DNA of 64,000 bases, from NCBI GenBank assembly GCA_012656075.1, contig JAAKBF010000287.1, positions 1 to 64,000 on the forward strand, written 5' to 3'. The notes under the pieces were generated by a model. The model saw only the letters and a program-made list of their open reading frames with translations. It was not told the origin of the DNA and made no database searches. The position numbers were made by a program, and so were the translations under genes. This DNA comes from Phytophthora hibernalis. Its lineage: Eukaryota; Oomycota; Peronosporomycetes; Peronosporales; Peronosporaceae. This document shows, in pieces, positions 11,035 to 22,702 of the stretch; the first letter of the stretch is position 1; each line of letters begins with the position of its first letter.

Positions 11035-13308
11035 CTTTTCTCGAGCCAGCGGATTCTGGAATGAGAAAAAATGAGAAGAAATTTTGTAATCGTAAAGCGA
11101 TGAATGGTGTGGTCACATACGTATACGGTTCAGTACAGTGGGGTAGCAGCGGTGTGATATCATATCACTGATATGACTTTAACACATGACTTTAACACCT
11201 GCCAAATTGTAGCACAGAGCCGGACAACTTAATACCTCCCGTGGACGCACTTCCTATTAGGTATAACAGGACTATTATTAGGTAGTAGAGAACACCACAA
11301 CCAGAAGACCAGTGTTGATCTCTGGTTTATAAGGAAGACGTGGATGACTGGTGTGTTGTTTCAAGTGGCTGCGATTTGACATGCATCAACAACGGTGCAA
11401 TATTGCCCTCCTACGCAACATTGTCCTGGGAAACCTGCAGCTCAAGTCGTCATTACCGCCCAACACATCTCTCGTTTCAAACTATATGATTCCAGGGTCG
11501 GGCGGTTGCAAACGACCCGCCGACCCTGGAATCATATCGGCGTTTAAGCGGCAGTTCGGCATCGGCGGCTCCAGCATGAGTTGAACGTGAGGAGGCGGGA
11601 GCGACATACTTCAAGATTAGATATTGACACTCTACCAATATACCGGTACTTCCAGGAAGTAGGTGGATGAAGTCCTGTTGGCACGATGTACACCCGACGT
11701 GGAAACGAAGGTTTTTCAGGCCTTCGGACCCAACAAATATGTAAAGTGAAGCAAACGATGGTCAACTACGACGTAGAACTAGTTTGTTTAGTAGTAGCCA
11801 CGGCAAAATACGTAGGGCAGAGATGCGTAAGGTACAGTAGCTTGCTCTGTCATATACAATCGCTACCCACTTGACTTGAGGTCGGCCGTCTTCGCGGACA
11901 TCTCTCTGGCTTTAATAGTGTACATGTAATACATGCTCTTGTCGATATGACTGCAAGCAGTACCTTGCTGAAGGTTCGGTGAAGGTCAATGTAGCACTAG
12001 CTGAGTACAGAGAACCCTGGCCAACAATACCTCTGTTGTCTAATATCCTGGTGTACCTAATCACTTATCGATCCACCGACTCGGTATTCAGGCTTAACTA
12101 TGGCGCTTAATTAATACTTGTCAAATTTATGCTCGATGGGGATTTTTCAATACATTTGTTAATGAAAAGCATCCACTATCATACTGTTCAGCGCCAAATA
12201 TTGCATACTAAAAGCTTCGGGTCGATGTCCGCGCACACGCCGCTCCTGCTCCTCACGTCGCTGTTTCCGCAGCCGCTCCATGCGGCGCTTTATTAGCAGC
12301 CGTGCATTATATCCTGTGTTGTAGATATTAGCAATGGTCTTTATCGACTGGGTTCATCTATAGTGATACCTTGACACATTTTAAACCCCGTTACAGTAGG
12401 TACTGGCCATAAGGATACCGTATAACCTGTGTAGTACAGACAACGACGGTGAAATCCGTACCCCCACTGAACTGTATCCGCCATACAAAAGTAAACAGGG
12501 CATCTCGACAAAAAAATCCGTACCCATCAGTGATTCGCTATTTGTGATTGGTGAGAAAACATTTTTTATCCTATACTTGGACTTCAGGATATCTTGGAAT
12601 TGCCTTTTCAAAGCTACGCACAACACAGTGCTCTGTGATGCCTTCCCATGCTGTAATGGTGCGCTTGATCGCGCCAAGTCTCTTTTGCTGCGCGGTGCGT
12701 GTACCATTAATATTGTCTGATAGCCATACGCCTGTCAGCTTCTTCTTGAGTGGACCCATAACTCCAACATCAAGAGGCTGACAGACAGACGTGCTGTTTG
12801 GCGGAACAGGGCACACTAGTGCTGAGGTAGCCCCCGCTACCACATTCTGTCCTCCTTCCGATACATGGGAATCGAAGTTATCGAGAAGGAGGACAGAGGG
12901 AGAATCTATTTCAAATTTAAGCAAACTTTCAATATAAAACTCCCAAACAGTTGCGTCCATCCAGCCATGTTCTTGGACTGTATAAACATGTCCATCTGGA
13001 TATGTTGGCAACTCATTTGTCTCCACAGTGCCGCCAGGTATTCCTCGCAGAATGAAGAGTATTGGCAGTTTTTTTCCTAAATCAAATAACGTTACTTAGT
13101 TTCAGTATACAGTAAATTAAATGTAAAATAAATGAACGTACCGTCAGCCCGAATGGTGAGCACAGCTGTGAGTCTTCCGGCATTCTTCTGCATATGCTTG
13201 ACTTTTGCTGATCCACGCCTCCTTGAGGGCCCATATTTTGTGGGGTGGAGTGTCGAAATAAATGGCCGTTTCGTCGACGTTGTAGATAGCACTATCCGGA
13301 AAATGGCT
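11035..13308. repeat. Right arm of the ~2.3 kb inverted repeat
   Basis: Reverse-complement partner of 1-2290 (see that entry). It carries the Inr-like CRN promoter at its inner end, a decayed 1.3 kb stretch without a gene (about 11100-12380), the conserved hairpin at 11484-11537, and the C-terminal part of the pogo transposase at its outer end. Confidence 0.88.
11058..11065 (-). promoter_or_regulatory. Oomycete Inr-like motif of CRN kinase gene
   Basis: CTCATTCC on the minus strand, 24 to 31 nt before ATG 11034, followed by AGAATC as at the other two CRN starts. Confidence 0.55.
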
Positions 13309-13955
13309 GTATTCGCTCCAAAACTTGATTACAAATTCTAAATGCGTCTGCTGTAGTACAGCTTCGTTTTTCTTCGAATGTTGTGGCTGCGTTGAAAACC
13401 CATGCCTAAACACCATATTATAAAAAACAAAATGTTGAAATATCAAAAGATAAGTTAATAATATACTTTTCAAAGCAAGTAGCTCAATATTAGAAAGATA
13501 GTTTTCTTACCGGCTTGCAAACCGCTGGCACAAGCGCATCAATGCGTTTACACGCCTTTCGTCACTTGACTTCGTCGCTAAATACGCCTCTAGTGAAGTG
13601 GGATGCTCTTGTTTTATATATTCAATCATATTTCCTGTACACAAATACTTTACAAAAAAGAAGTCAATTAAATTTGCAAACATTCAGACCATAATGTTTG
13701 CAGTACCTCTTCTTCGCGACGCAGCTCCTTCATGTAGTCACCATGTCGTGTCGAATGTTATGATGCCCTTAGCCCCTGTCCTTTTAGCGTCTTGCTTGTC
13801 TGTGCCCCCTGAAGCTGAATAATTCCTGCTCTTGTCTCCGCCAAGCATGCAACGTAGATAACGGGATACCGAGCTTTCGAGCCGTTGGCTTGCAGCCAAT
13901 ACGACTGATGTTGTCTAAAGCTTCACGCTTTTGCTTGACGGAGTAAGATGCTTGG
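12571..13955 (-). pseudogene. pogo/Tigger-type DDE transposase, right copy
   Basis: More complete copy of the transposase at 1-730, on the minus strand. In order: an N-terminal helix-turn-helix 'SYSVKQKREALDNISRIG' and 'TARKLGIPLSTLHAWRRQ' (13955-13815); a short exon 'MKELRREEE'; an exon with 'EYIKQEHPTSLEAYLATK' (about 13625-13490); 'NEAVLQQTHLEFVIKFW' with the first catalytic Asp in 'YNVDETAIYFD' (about 13400-13250); an intron at about 13137-13077; and the core with 'LLLDNFDSH' and 'CQPLDVGVMG' (13026-12571). Intron borders follow GT-AG. A small in-frame difference is present at 'HVYTVQEHG', and the C-terminus ends sooner than in the left copy. No terminal inverted repeats were identified. 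Confidence 0.75.
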
Positions 13956-14447
13956 GGAGCCAAGTATTCATGACCTCCGTGTCGAAGCCCCAGAAGTTGT
14001 CGTAGTAGAAGAGGCCGTAGGGCAGAATGGTGCCCTCGATGAAGATGCCGAACGTCAGGGAATCTGTGATCTTGATTGAGGACGAGATGCCGAAGCCTTT
14101 GGTTGAGCAGGTGGTGCACGTACGGTCTGGTCCTGGGCGGCCGCGAAGGAAGCGGTCAGTACAGCACTAACGTGGACACCAGGGCCCTGCAACAACGTCG
14201 AATTGTATACACCGCAGAACAGAACCTTGATGTTGAACGTGTACGTCTTGCTGCATTTCTCGACGAGAAGACTGGTGATGAGCGGGTGGAAAGCCTCCGC
14301 CAGGCCGGTCGACTTCGACAAGCGCGAAGTAGCTAGTGAGCAACAGGCGATGGACACCCCCAGCAGCAGGCACGAGCTCAACAGTAGAAAGATGCGGGCG
14401 TCCTCAGTCTTTTCAACTCCTTGTTCTTCTCGTCGCTGGCCTCGCAC
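13956..14447 (-). pseudogene. Unidentified gene fragment truncated by the pogo element
   Basis: Minus-strand frame opening with a basic start and a hydrophobic segment ('IFLLLSSCLLLGVSIACC'), which looks like a signal anchor, then 'AEAFHPLITSLLVEKC' and 'TFNIKVLFCGVYNSTLLQG'. After a frame change near 14110 another frame gives 'SIKITDSLTFGIFIEGTI' and 'GLFYYDNFWGFDTEVMN' down to about 13960, where the transposase begins. The composition is GC-rich and gene-like, unlike the neighbouring repeats. I do not recognise the family; a membrane or secreted protein is likely. Confidence 0.45.
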
Positions 14448-14459
14448 GTGTGCTTAAGC

Positions 14460-14775
14460 GATAGGCTCTAGAAGATGTGATGGACGTGGCCGACGAGCTG
14501 CACGGGTACAGGATCACCACGAATGTGGACGCCAACATGAGCACGATTGTCAAGAGGCTATATGATTGGCTGAATATACACTCATATATAACCAATAGGA
14601 AAAGCACAAGACATCTTACTTCATAAGGATACTTACTAAGTACACAATTTGCCGAGGGATGTTAAGTGGAGAGGAGGACGCGTGGCAACTATGCCCACCT
14701 TGAGAGTCCTCCTCACTTCCGAACTGACGGCTTCACAAACAGTCTAATATTTCAGATACGTACTGAGACGTAACC
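14460..14775. other. Leader of the copia element
   Basis: No gene. The stretch just before the gag start probably includes the end of a 5' LTR and the untranslated leader, with 'CATATATAACC' as a possible TATA box at about 14584. I could not find a matching 3' LTR in the window, so LTR limits are not assigned. Confidence 0.3.
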
Positions 14776-15631
14776 ATGGGCAAAGGTCACACGAGGAGTG
14801 ACCAAGTCATGAGACTGGAGAAGTTTACTGGTGCTGACTTCAATGTGTGGAAGGACAAAGTGCTGACCCACATTGAGACGCTAGATGAGGCGTACCAGCG
14901 TGGGTTGTTGGAAAAGGACCAACCTAGGGCTACGGTTGTCATGATGAACTTCCTGGAAGCCACACCGGAAAAGCCCGTGATCACTGTGGAAGGAGAGATT
15001 ACGCAGAAGGAGGCAAAGGACCTGCGCTGGCGCCACCAACATTGGACTAGGGCTCACGCTGAACTGAAAAATTTGTTCAACCAGGCGTTGCCTAACGTCT
15101 TTCTGTGCGGTTTGGTGGATAATGTGTCCAGAATGCAGTCTTGCGACATCTGGAAGGAGCTGGAGCTAAAGTTTGGCTCTGGTGACGCTGGAGGTATAAT
15201 CGAGTTACTTCGGCAGTGGGAGCGCGTAACTACGGCCAACTGGGGAAACTTGGGGCTACTGTTCAGCCAACTCAAGAAACTCCGGAACGACGTTAACCGC
15301 AAGATGAGGGCTCTGGTTGGAAAGGAAATGATCACGGAACCCTGGCTCTGCATGCAGGTGTTGACGCTCCTTCCAAGTGAGTTTTGGGGAAGCACCATCA
15401 CCATGAAAGAGACGGAGTTTACGATTGAAAATGTGGAGACAGGTCTCCGTCGCGTGTTTGGAGATCGATCGAGGAAGGAGATCAACATGCTGACGGAGAA
15501 AGGGCGTCCGTTGGCGATCAACATTGCGAGGAAGTTCACGGGCAAGAAAAGAAGCCAAGATGAGGCCATATGACACCAAGCGAAGGAATGCTTCTACTGT
15601 TTCGAGAACGGCCATTGGAAGAAGGATTGCC
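14776..15631 (+). pseudogene. Ty1/copia Gag polyprotein, N-terminal part
   Basis: Opens at ATG 14776 and reads 265 codons of a Gag (UBN2/retrotran_gag-like) domain with 'LEKFTGADFNVWKDKVL' and 'CDIWKELELKFGSG'. It stops at TGA 15571. In the next frame the CCHC zinc knuckle 'CFYCFENGHWKKDCP' follows at about 15587-15631, so the coding frame is broken just before the RNA-binding finger. The expected next parts (linker, protease, integrase) follow in order downstream, which identifies a copia element in plus orientation. Confidence 0.8.
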
Positions 15632-15633
15632 CG

Positions 15634-17143
15634 GTGGTGGCTGCGGATCGTGATCCAAACCGAACTGGTGGACCGCTGTTCCGGTCGAACATCAGGACGG
15701 CGCCTGGAGCGAAAAAGAAGCGGGTGATGGCGGTGAAGAAAGGACCCGTGTCGACTACCAAGACGAAGGCAGCTGCTCAGCCAGAGGAAAGAACGCCTCT
15801 CGAAGATTTGATGTTTGATCGCGAGCTGGAAAAGGCGATTAAGGATGCGGATGAGTTCGAGTTGAAGGAGGCGGTTCCTTTGAGTGAATCGAGCGAAAAC
15901 GAGACGCCAATGAACTCAATGGACGTCGACTCTGAGGTACGGAAATTATATCCGGGATACCTCGATAAGCTGAAGCAACTAAGGGTGACTGACAATCTGT
16001 GGGTGGTTATACAGGGGCAGGTCACGCAGTAAGCTCGGAACGCGGGTGGTTCAGTCGTCTTGGCAAAGGACGAACGCACACATTCGAGTACGGCAACGGA
16101 GGGACCTCATCGAGCGAGTTACAAGGAACAGTGAGATTTAGTATACTGAAACCAGGGTGTTACTACAGTACTATCTCAATAAAGAATGTTGCCTTTGATC
16201 AGAATTGTGGTAGTAACTTGCTTAGGGCCTACTACTTAGCCACACAAGGGTACCACCATATTCAGTCTAAAAATGGGGAATATTTGTACTTTCTAGATAG
16301 TAAGAACCGATTCATATTTGCTGCAGTTGCAATAGATGAGGTGTACTATCTCCCTAGTAGGCCATACATGTCTAACGCCAAAGTACTATCAGTTGGAACA
16401 AATACTCGACTTAATCTTCAGAAGACACTTAAAGAATGGCATCTGAGATTAGGTCATGTTGGAAAAGGCAGGCTAATAAAAACCATGGCCGGCAATATTG
16501 TGAAAGATGCGCCACAATTGTCACGACGAGAAATGGAAAGTGTACCATTCTTTTGTCGTACCTGTGAACTGGCAAAAATCACGACGGATGTCATATAGGA
16601 ATATGGTAGGCGAAAAGGCGTCCGTTCCTCTTCATACTCTGCACATGGACTCAGTGGGAAAAATAAAACCACAAGGTCTGTATACTACTAACGGGCACAA
16701 GTATGCCCTAGCTGTAGTTGACGACGCTACGGCTTATAAATGGTACTTCGTAATGAAGTCACTAAAAGAGGTCGGGACTATTGTAAAAGTTCTCATTAAA
16801 CAATTGGGAAAACAATTCCCGTATACAGTTAAAAGAATAAGGACGGATGGGGGTAGTGAATTTGTCAACACTGTATTAAAAACTACTGTGATAAGAATGG
16901 TATTGTGTACCAGCAGTCCAATGTGGAATCTCAGGGAAAAATGGATCTGCCGAACGAGCACACCAGACAATTATGGGCAAAGTTAGATGCGCGTTAATGG
17001 GGTCCGGAATGGCTGCAAAATGGTGGCCGGAGGCACTAGAATATATGACGACAGTCAATAATAGTATTCCCACCGCCCGACTTAAAGGTAAGTGCCCATA
17101 TGAGGCATTATTTGGAGCCCAACCAACCGGAATGAAGCTAAGA
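15634..17143 (+). pseudogene. Ty1/copia protease and integrase, truncated by a MULE
   Basis: A Lys-rich linker (15634-15990) is followed by a protease remnant 'YTGAGHAVS' (about 16004), in which the catalytic Asp of DTG/DSG is replaced. The GAG-pre-integrase zinc region has 'WHLRLGHVGKGRL' and, after it, 'FCRTCELAK' (HHCC pattern). The integrase core shows 'LHMDSVGKI' (first Asp) and 'IRTDGGSEFVN' (second Asp). The region of the third acidic residue is in another frame. The chain runs on to 'LFGAQPTGMKLRIWGS' and stops being copia-like at about 17143, exactly where a MULE C-terminal sequence starts. The reverse transcriptase half is missing here; a compatible one is at 25.1 kb. Confidence 0.78.
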
Positions 17144-18761
17144 ATATGGGGCAGTACATGCTCACCAACAATCGTCTTGAAAGCTTCTTTGGGAAGCTGA
17201 AAGACGTAATCAACAGCAGTAAGAGCATGGATCAATGTGTAGAAGCTCTGGTGGCAGGTGCCAGACGAGCGGAGAACGAGTACGAGTACCGGTTGTCTCG
17301 TATTGATCGCTTCGTCAGCACAACTACGATGAGGAGATGTCAAATGTTCTAAGGTTTACGACCAACTTCGTAGATCAGCAAATTGACCCACAATATGTAG
17401 CTGCACTGTCGAAGGCGGAAGTATACGCGTACGAGATAAGCCCAGACAATACCGACAAAATCAAGGTTCGCGGTGGCTCCAGCATCCACAGACTCAACAA
17501 AAACGATTGGAAATGTGACTGTGGATTTACTAGACCCATTCGACTACCGTTCCGGCATGACATAACTTACGAAAGACATACAAATTTCGTAGGAGCTGTG
17601 ATTCCGTGAAACTGTATCGAAAACGGTGAATTATATTAGTATGAACAGAATTCCTACATGATTTGAACATTATACAGGTGGACAAGTTCTGTGTCAAATC
17701 TACGGTCTGTACGTCAGGTGTAGTACCAAGCCTTCGAGGCGAATTCAGCAACATTCGGAAGAAACCTCGGACGCATGCCGACCGATACAAGGAAGCTGTC
17801 AGGGCTACGCAATTAATTGCATCGGAGCTAGCTGATTTGACGAATGGGGATGAGTTCGATGTCATACTCGGGTTCATGCTACATCAGTGGCGCAATGTTC
17901 GTCAGAAGCGCAAGAGTGTGGGTCCAGACGATCCTTCGGAGGAATCGAACGTTTCAGCCTGCAAAAGTAAGGTCGAAGAAAACATGGTTGATGCAGATAC
18001 AGATGCCTCCGGAGATGCCGAGAGATGCAGCCGTAGACGCAAAGAGATGCAAGCCCAGCAAATACCCCAGGGAAAGCTATACCGAAGGTCCGTATTAACA
18101 CAAGGGGTGCAAGGTAGGCCGGCCACAGAAGTAGCACACTGTGACGGCTTCAAGTGAGCGAGATGATCGCAAATGGTATAATGCTGCAGAACACGGTCGC
18201 GCAGCAGCTGAAGCAGATACACTGCAATGTCTTGTGGATTCTCTCGCCCGTGGAAAGCAGGGACTTGTGAAAACGCAAAAACGACTATTGTGGGTGTTGG
18301 CAAAGTATGCCCAAGCTGCCGACAAAAACCCTTTGTTCCGCTAAATGCGGAATCCTGTATTAGTACTGAGCCCATTTAACGTATTGCCCACCAAGCTGTT
18401 GGACGAGGTGGACCACTGTATGAAGATGCTGCTAGTCCGAAACACTAGACGGGACCACGTACTAGCTAAACCTGAAGCCGCAGAAGTCACCGGTCCCAGT
18501 AGAGTGGTTGGAGTCGTGCAAATTAAGGACGTTGGAGCATTCTCGCGTCAGCCTTTTGAGCTGATGAAACGAGTCGACAATATGAAGGAAACTGTTCAAC
18601 TTGGCTTGGATGCGGTCAAATGGATTTCGGAGGATGCACTACCGGCACTCCTGCGTAATACCATGACTTGCGCAAGCAAGTTGGAGATCAAATTCTACGT
18701 GCTTACCCATATCGACACATCGAAGGCCTCGATGACTCCCTTGAACTCGTGTATGCTATGA
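17143..18761 (+). pseudogene. MULE transposase C-terminal remnant (element 2)
   Basis: Begins inside a MULE with 'LTNNRLESFFGKLKDVI', continues through 'SSIHRLNKNDWKCDCGFT' with a SWIM-like 'CDCGF...LPFRH' (about 17510-17555), then a basic, acidic-patch linker up to about 18160. 18345-18761 holds a further open frame, 'MRNPVLVLSPFNVLPTKL', that fits the linker between MULE and Ulp1 domains in this family. The catalytic MULE half is absent, consistent with 5' truncation at the copia junction. Several frame breaks are present. Confidence 0.65.
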
Positions 18762-18794
18762 TGTATAGAGTGGTATCACCGTAGTGGCTGTTGG

Positions 18795-19338
18795 ATGCAT
18801 GCATCCGCGGACTCTGTGACAGACTTGCCAGAGAATACCATACAGGCCGATTTGCAGGGTTCCAAGCAGTATCTACAAAACTTCACGTGCGCGAAATACC
18901 GGGAGGAAATCGTATCGGATGACGTTCTCGCTCGCATCGTGACTCACGTTTCTGATTTGGATGTGGACACTGTAATGCTACCTCTGAACTTCGGCAGCGC
19001 GCACTGGTGGTGTATCGTCGTTAAGGTGTCTCTATTACTACGACCCGCTCAATCAAAAAGGATACGAGCGGGCTGCAAATGGGGTGGCCACGTATCTTAA
19101 GTTCCACGGGCTCATCAACTATGAAGTGGTGCCACAGAACCACCCCATCCAGGTCGACCAATTTAGCTGTGGAGTGTTTGTATACTGGATGTTCATACGT
19201 CAAATGGTGAAAGGGATCACGAACGGCATGAGCAATAACGCTCTGCCCATGCGCCTGTTTGAGCTGTTCTACTACATCCTGAAAGGACGCTTAATCTTTG
19301 TGCATGGGCTCAGGAAACAATTCCTGTCACCAACGTGA
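18795..19338 (+). pseudogene. Ulp1/C48-like cysteine peptidase of MULE element 2
   Basis: SUMO-protease-like domain with the complete set of catalytic positions, in two frames. The His is in 'NFGSAHWWCIVV' (about 18989-19024); after a frame change comes the Asp in 'YYYDPLNQKGYE'; the Gln and Cys are in 'QVDQFSCGVFVYW' (about 19150-19188). One frame break lies between the His and Asp positions. In the same order and spacing as the Ulp1 parts of the other two MULE elements. Confidence 0.7.
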
Positions 19339-20296
19339 ATGATTCGGCAATTTAAGCGAAAGAAGAGTAAGTCATGGACTAGTCATGCAACAATCCTGGG
19401 AGAATCCTGTTCATCGCTCGCGACCACACGTCCTGTTGCCACGTCCAAGTGGGAGCAGCACATTGAACAGCTACCCAAGCCGTCCACAACGTATTGCACT
19501 TGGTTCAGAATGCTGACGGGGGAAACGTTTTCTTCGTGGTCCAGAAGATGAAGCACAAGGTGGCGCATAACTACGCACAGCTGAACAAGTCCGTGCTGCT
19601 GGAGCGGTTTTAGAATGTGGCGGAAGGCATCACTGTCAACCTGCTCGACGAGGTTTTAGCTAAGGGTGGATGAGACGCTGGGACCGTCGACAAAGACCAT
19701 CATACACGTAGCCAATCAGCTGCCCGCTGCAAAGTCAATCGGCCGCTGGCCGAACGAGCGACTCCGCTGGACAAGGGCGCTCTGTTCATGCATACTACGC
19801 GTCGCCATCCCACATGACCAGCCATGACCAGTCAGGCGGGAGTCTCCAACGGTGCCAAGCTGGCAGGGATGATATCATCTGTGTTGAAGTTTGTGAAGGC
19901 GTTCCACCTGAAGCTGTCGACGACTGATATGATCGAGCTGGTGGACCAGGTGGATCTAGAGGATGCCGGAAACGCGTCCATCGACTTCCTAGGTGGCCGC
20001 ACGGACGCGATGGATTTCAGGCACCACATGGATACTAGAGCTCGACGCTGATCGCCGTGCGTGACATCAGGGTATGTTGCCGTACGAGGAACGCGCAAAG
20101 TGCCGCAGCAGAAGGCGCTAGAATACCGTGGCTCGTACAGCAACAACTCGTGGGCGGAGGTGTCTGCGGTACGAGAAGAAGGAAAAGGATGCGTTCATGC
20201 AAGCCTCAGACCTGTAGCTCTCGAGATGAATGTGGCGGGCATCTGTTCGCCTCGACGGGACTTCTTCAAGGATGTTATCATCGGCCTGGGCTAAGG
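19339..20296 (+). pseudogene. Unidentified decayed coding region
   Basis: Gene-like plus-strand sequence in several frames: 'NVFFVVQKMKHKVAHNY' and 'LLERF' followed by a TAG, then 'NVAEGITVNLLDEV' (about 19525-19660), 'GPSTKTIIHVANQLPAAK' (about 19683), 'KLAGMISSVLKFVKAFHL' (about 19857-19911) and 'RDFFKDVIIGLG' ending at 20294. It reads as one host-type protein with stops and frame breaks. I do not recognise the family. Confidence 0.4.
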
Positions 20297-22325
20297 CCAT
20301 GACGGACGACCACCAGCTACAAAGTGAACGTCGAATATTTCGTAGTCGATGAGGAGTTGATAGTTCTGACGGGGTAAATTATTGAATTAATGTTGTACGG
20401 TATGTCTTGCAGCGGCTGCAGCAGCTTGATTCACCTGCAGGCACGCCCATTGAAGTGATCGAAGGGACACGGTATTTTTAGAATATGGCGATCACTTGCT
20501 TTCTTTTAAAGTAAGGCGGGCAATGGAGCCCAGGATTATTTTTTGTTATAGTCCTGAAGTATCCATGATTTGTGTACAGTATGTCATCAGTATTATAACA
20601 ACCTGTCTAATAAGATCAACATTATCAGCAGATGGGAAAGATTTGTTCGAGAACAAGAAAAATACGCAAGATGCAACAGCCAATTGGTCAACGGGCGAAA
20701 GCTGCGAGAAGAACACCATGCACTCCACCACAGCGTCATTCTGCAGGATCTTGGCGACCAGCACCGAGTTCAGTGGGATACTGAACGGGTTATCCGATTG
20801 TCCGAAGATGGGTTCGGATGTCCGAACGCGCGCGGTATTGTTTAAATCGACCTGATTGGTCAATAAGTGCGGCGGGTGAGGTTTACATATCCGGGTAAGT
20901 GCTTGCAACCACTTTGTCTTTTGTCCGAGTGAACAGGCCGCGTGCACAGATCGCACTTTCGAGCGCATTAACATGCGAAGTGCTGCCGGTATTACACACA
21001 CGCGTTGGCACGAGTTGCTGGCTGAGAGCTAGCCGTCAAGTGTCTGACTACGTCTAAAAGCAAACATTTCCAAAGACCCAACGCGGTTTGTCCGGGATGC
21101 TTCATGTATCTAGATTATCATCTACGCGTTATGGGGCTCTAGCAGATGCTGTGGATAAAGTAGCAGGCGCTGTACATACAACGAGGACGTGGTCATATAG
21201 GGTCGTGGTCATATACTGTAGGTCTACTGCACTCTGCATGAACTCTACTAAAATAATGTACAGTACCCACTAACTGTAAGTTGCTTCACTGTAAAGAAGC
21301 ACTGGGAGGTTGCCAGTTGCAAGCGATTGACATTAAATTGAAGTTCTACTGTCAAGTTACCAGTGCTGGATTACAATCATAGCCCAACAAGGGCCGCTTA
21401 CAGTTATTTTAGAGTGCATGTGCAGGTAGTAGATTTCATACATAGTGCACTCAGCCTATATGACCACGTCATCGGCGAATCTTATAACGGGTCAGGTGTG
21501 TCCGTTATCTAGCTTACACTATAGATGCGAGGAAGCGTCACAGACTCAGAAGACTGAGTCGTAGTATGGGCTTTGTGGCAAATTAAATTCTGATTTAGGA
21601 GAGGGCCCGTCGGGTCCACTCAAATGCAAACTGTCGTCCTATTGGCTGAAATAGATCTACACTTTCAACCAATCAGAGAATGCCAACGAAGTACACGCTA
21701 GCCGTGTCTTCGTATCTACTTTCAATATCAACCTATTTAGATCTACCTACATATATAACTACAGACTAGTCCGTTACAAATCTTATGCGCCTGCTTTCCA
21801 GCCGCAGTATCTGCTATTTCGAAGTTGCGAATGTAGTTAAAGTGAAGCCGCCGTTAATAGTGTCATAGATGATAATCGTAGTTGCACTACGGGCAGGTCC
21901 AGGTAGCATTCCGGCCAAGCTAAACCAGTCTCGCTAAGGCTTTAGGATGGTAGTTCTGCCTTTGAGGCGTACAGGTAGCCATAACACTTGACGGCTAACT
22001 TTGAGCCCGCAACTCTTACCAGCGCGTACCAACAGGACTTCACACTTTAATGCGCTCCATTCGCGCGACATCTAAGGCCCATTCCTAACCGGACGAAGTG
22101 TCTGCCATCAGTGCCAGAGGGTTAGGAGACCCGTCTGGATGGCACCCCGGTCAGGTACGGATCGTGCCACGCCGCCGTGCCAGTGCATTGGAAATATTGT
22201 CAAACCTGCGCTCGGTTCAAGGCATACTTCCATGACGCTGGTGGGCGAGCTCCTTCGATAGTGAAACGGGCTTTGTTTGTGCTTCTCGTCATTCTGACTT
22301 TGGAATTGCAGAGACCAGATAGAAG
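20297..22325. other. No recognisable gene; possible LTR or MITE debris
   Basis: AT-richer sequence with no supported coding region. 21595-21790 contains two CCAAT-like 'CCTATTGGCTG'/'CCAATCAGAG' boxes and 'CATATATAAC', a layout that resembles an LTR promoter, but no partner repeat was seen. 22100-22320 may be the 5' flank of the transposase-related segment that follows. Confidence 0.35.
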
Positions 22326-22702
22326 ATGGAGAGCGCAGATTGTGAGGCCAGCGTCGATGTGACGGCCATCTCGTCTTCACTACTATTGAGGTGGACTGTG
22401 AAGAAGCCCGAAACAACAATCCCGCCAACCTCGGACGACTACACGCAGTGGGCCATCGAGCAACTCAGGAAGGAGTGCACAAGTCCAACGCTGCGCGTCA
22501 TCCGCAAGACGCCAGTTGAGGAGCGCATCAAGAAGCTGGTAGCTTTCGAGGAGTACCAGCTGAGCCTGGTTGCTGAGGTTGTGGAGTCCGCGCCCCTGTC
22601 AAAGATCAGTACTGGCCCCCTCGAAGCATTGATGCGCGCGTGTACTCACGATGCTTTTCTCGGATGCGTACTCCACTCGCTTTGTGGAAATGGGGAAGGG
22701 TG
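22326..22702 (+). CDS. Hypothetical 125-residue protein, probably transposon-derived
   Basis: Open frame from ATG 22326 with 'AIEQLRKECTSPTLRVIR' and 'EERIKKLVAFEEYQLSL'. The next frame downstream (22690 onward) gives 'RVTRQQLDAGETHANSVFWQD', a motif I associate with Myb/SANT-like proteins carried by Phytophthora transposons. The two are probably parts of one protein separated by a frameshift near 22680. Function not established. Confidence 0.35.

Noticed and set aside
15054..15569. 171-residue minus-strand frame
   Set aside because: Antisense shadow of copia Gag, with no family signature.
21595..21790. LTR-like segment with two CCAAT-type boxes and a TATA-like box
   Set aside because: No second copy or adjoining primer-binding site was found in the window, so an LTR is not supported.
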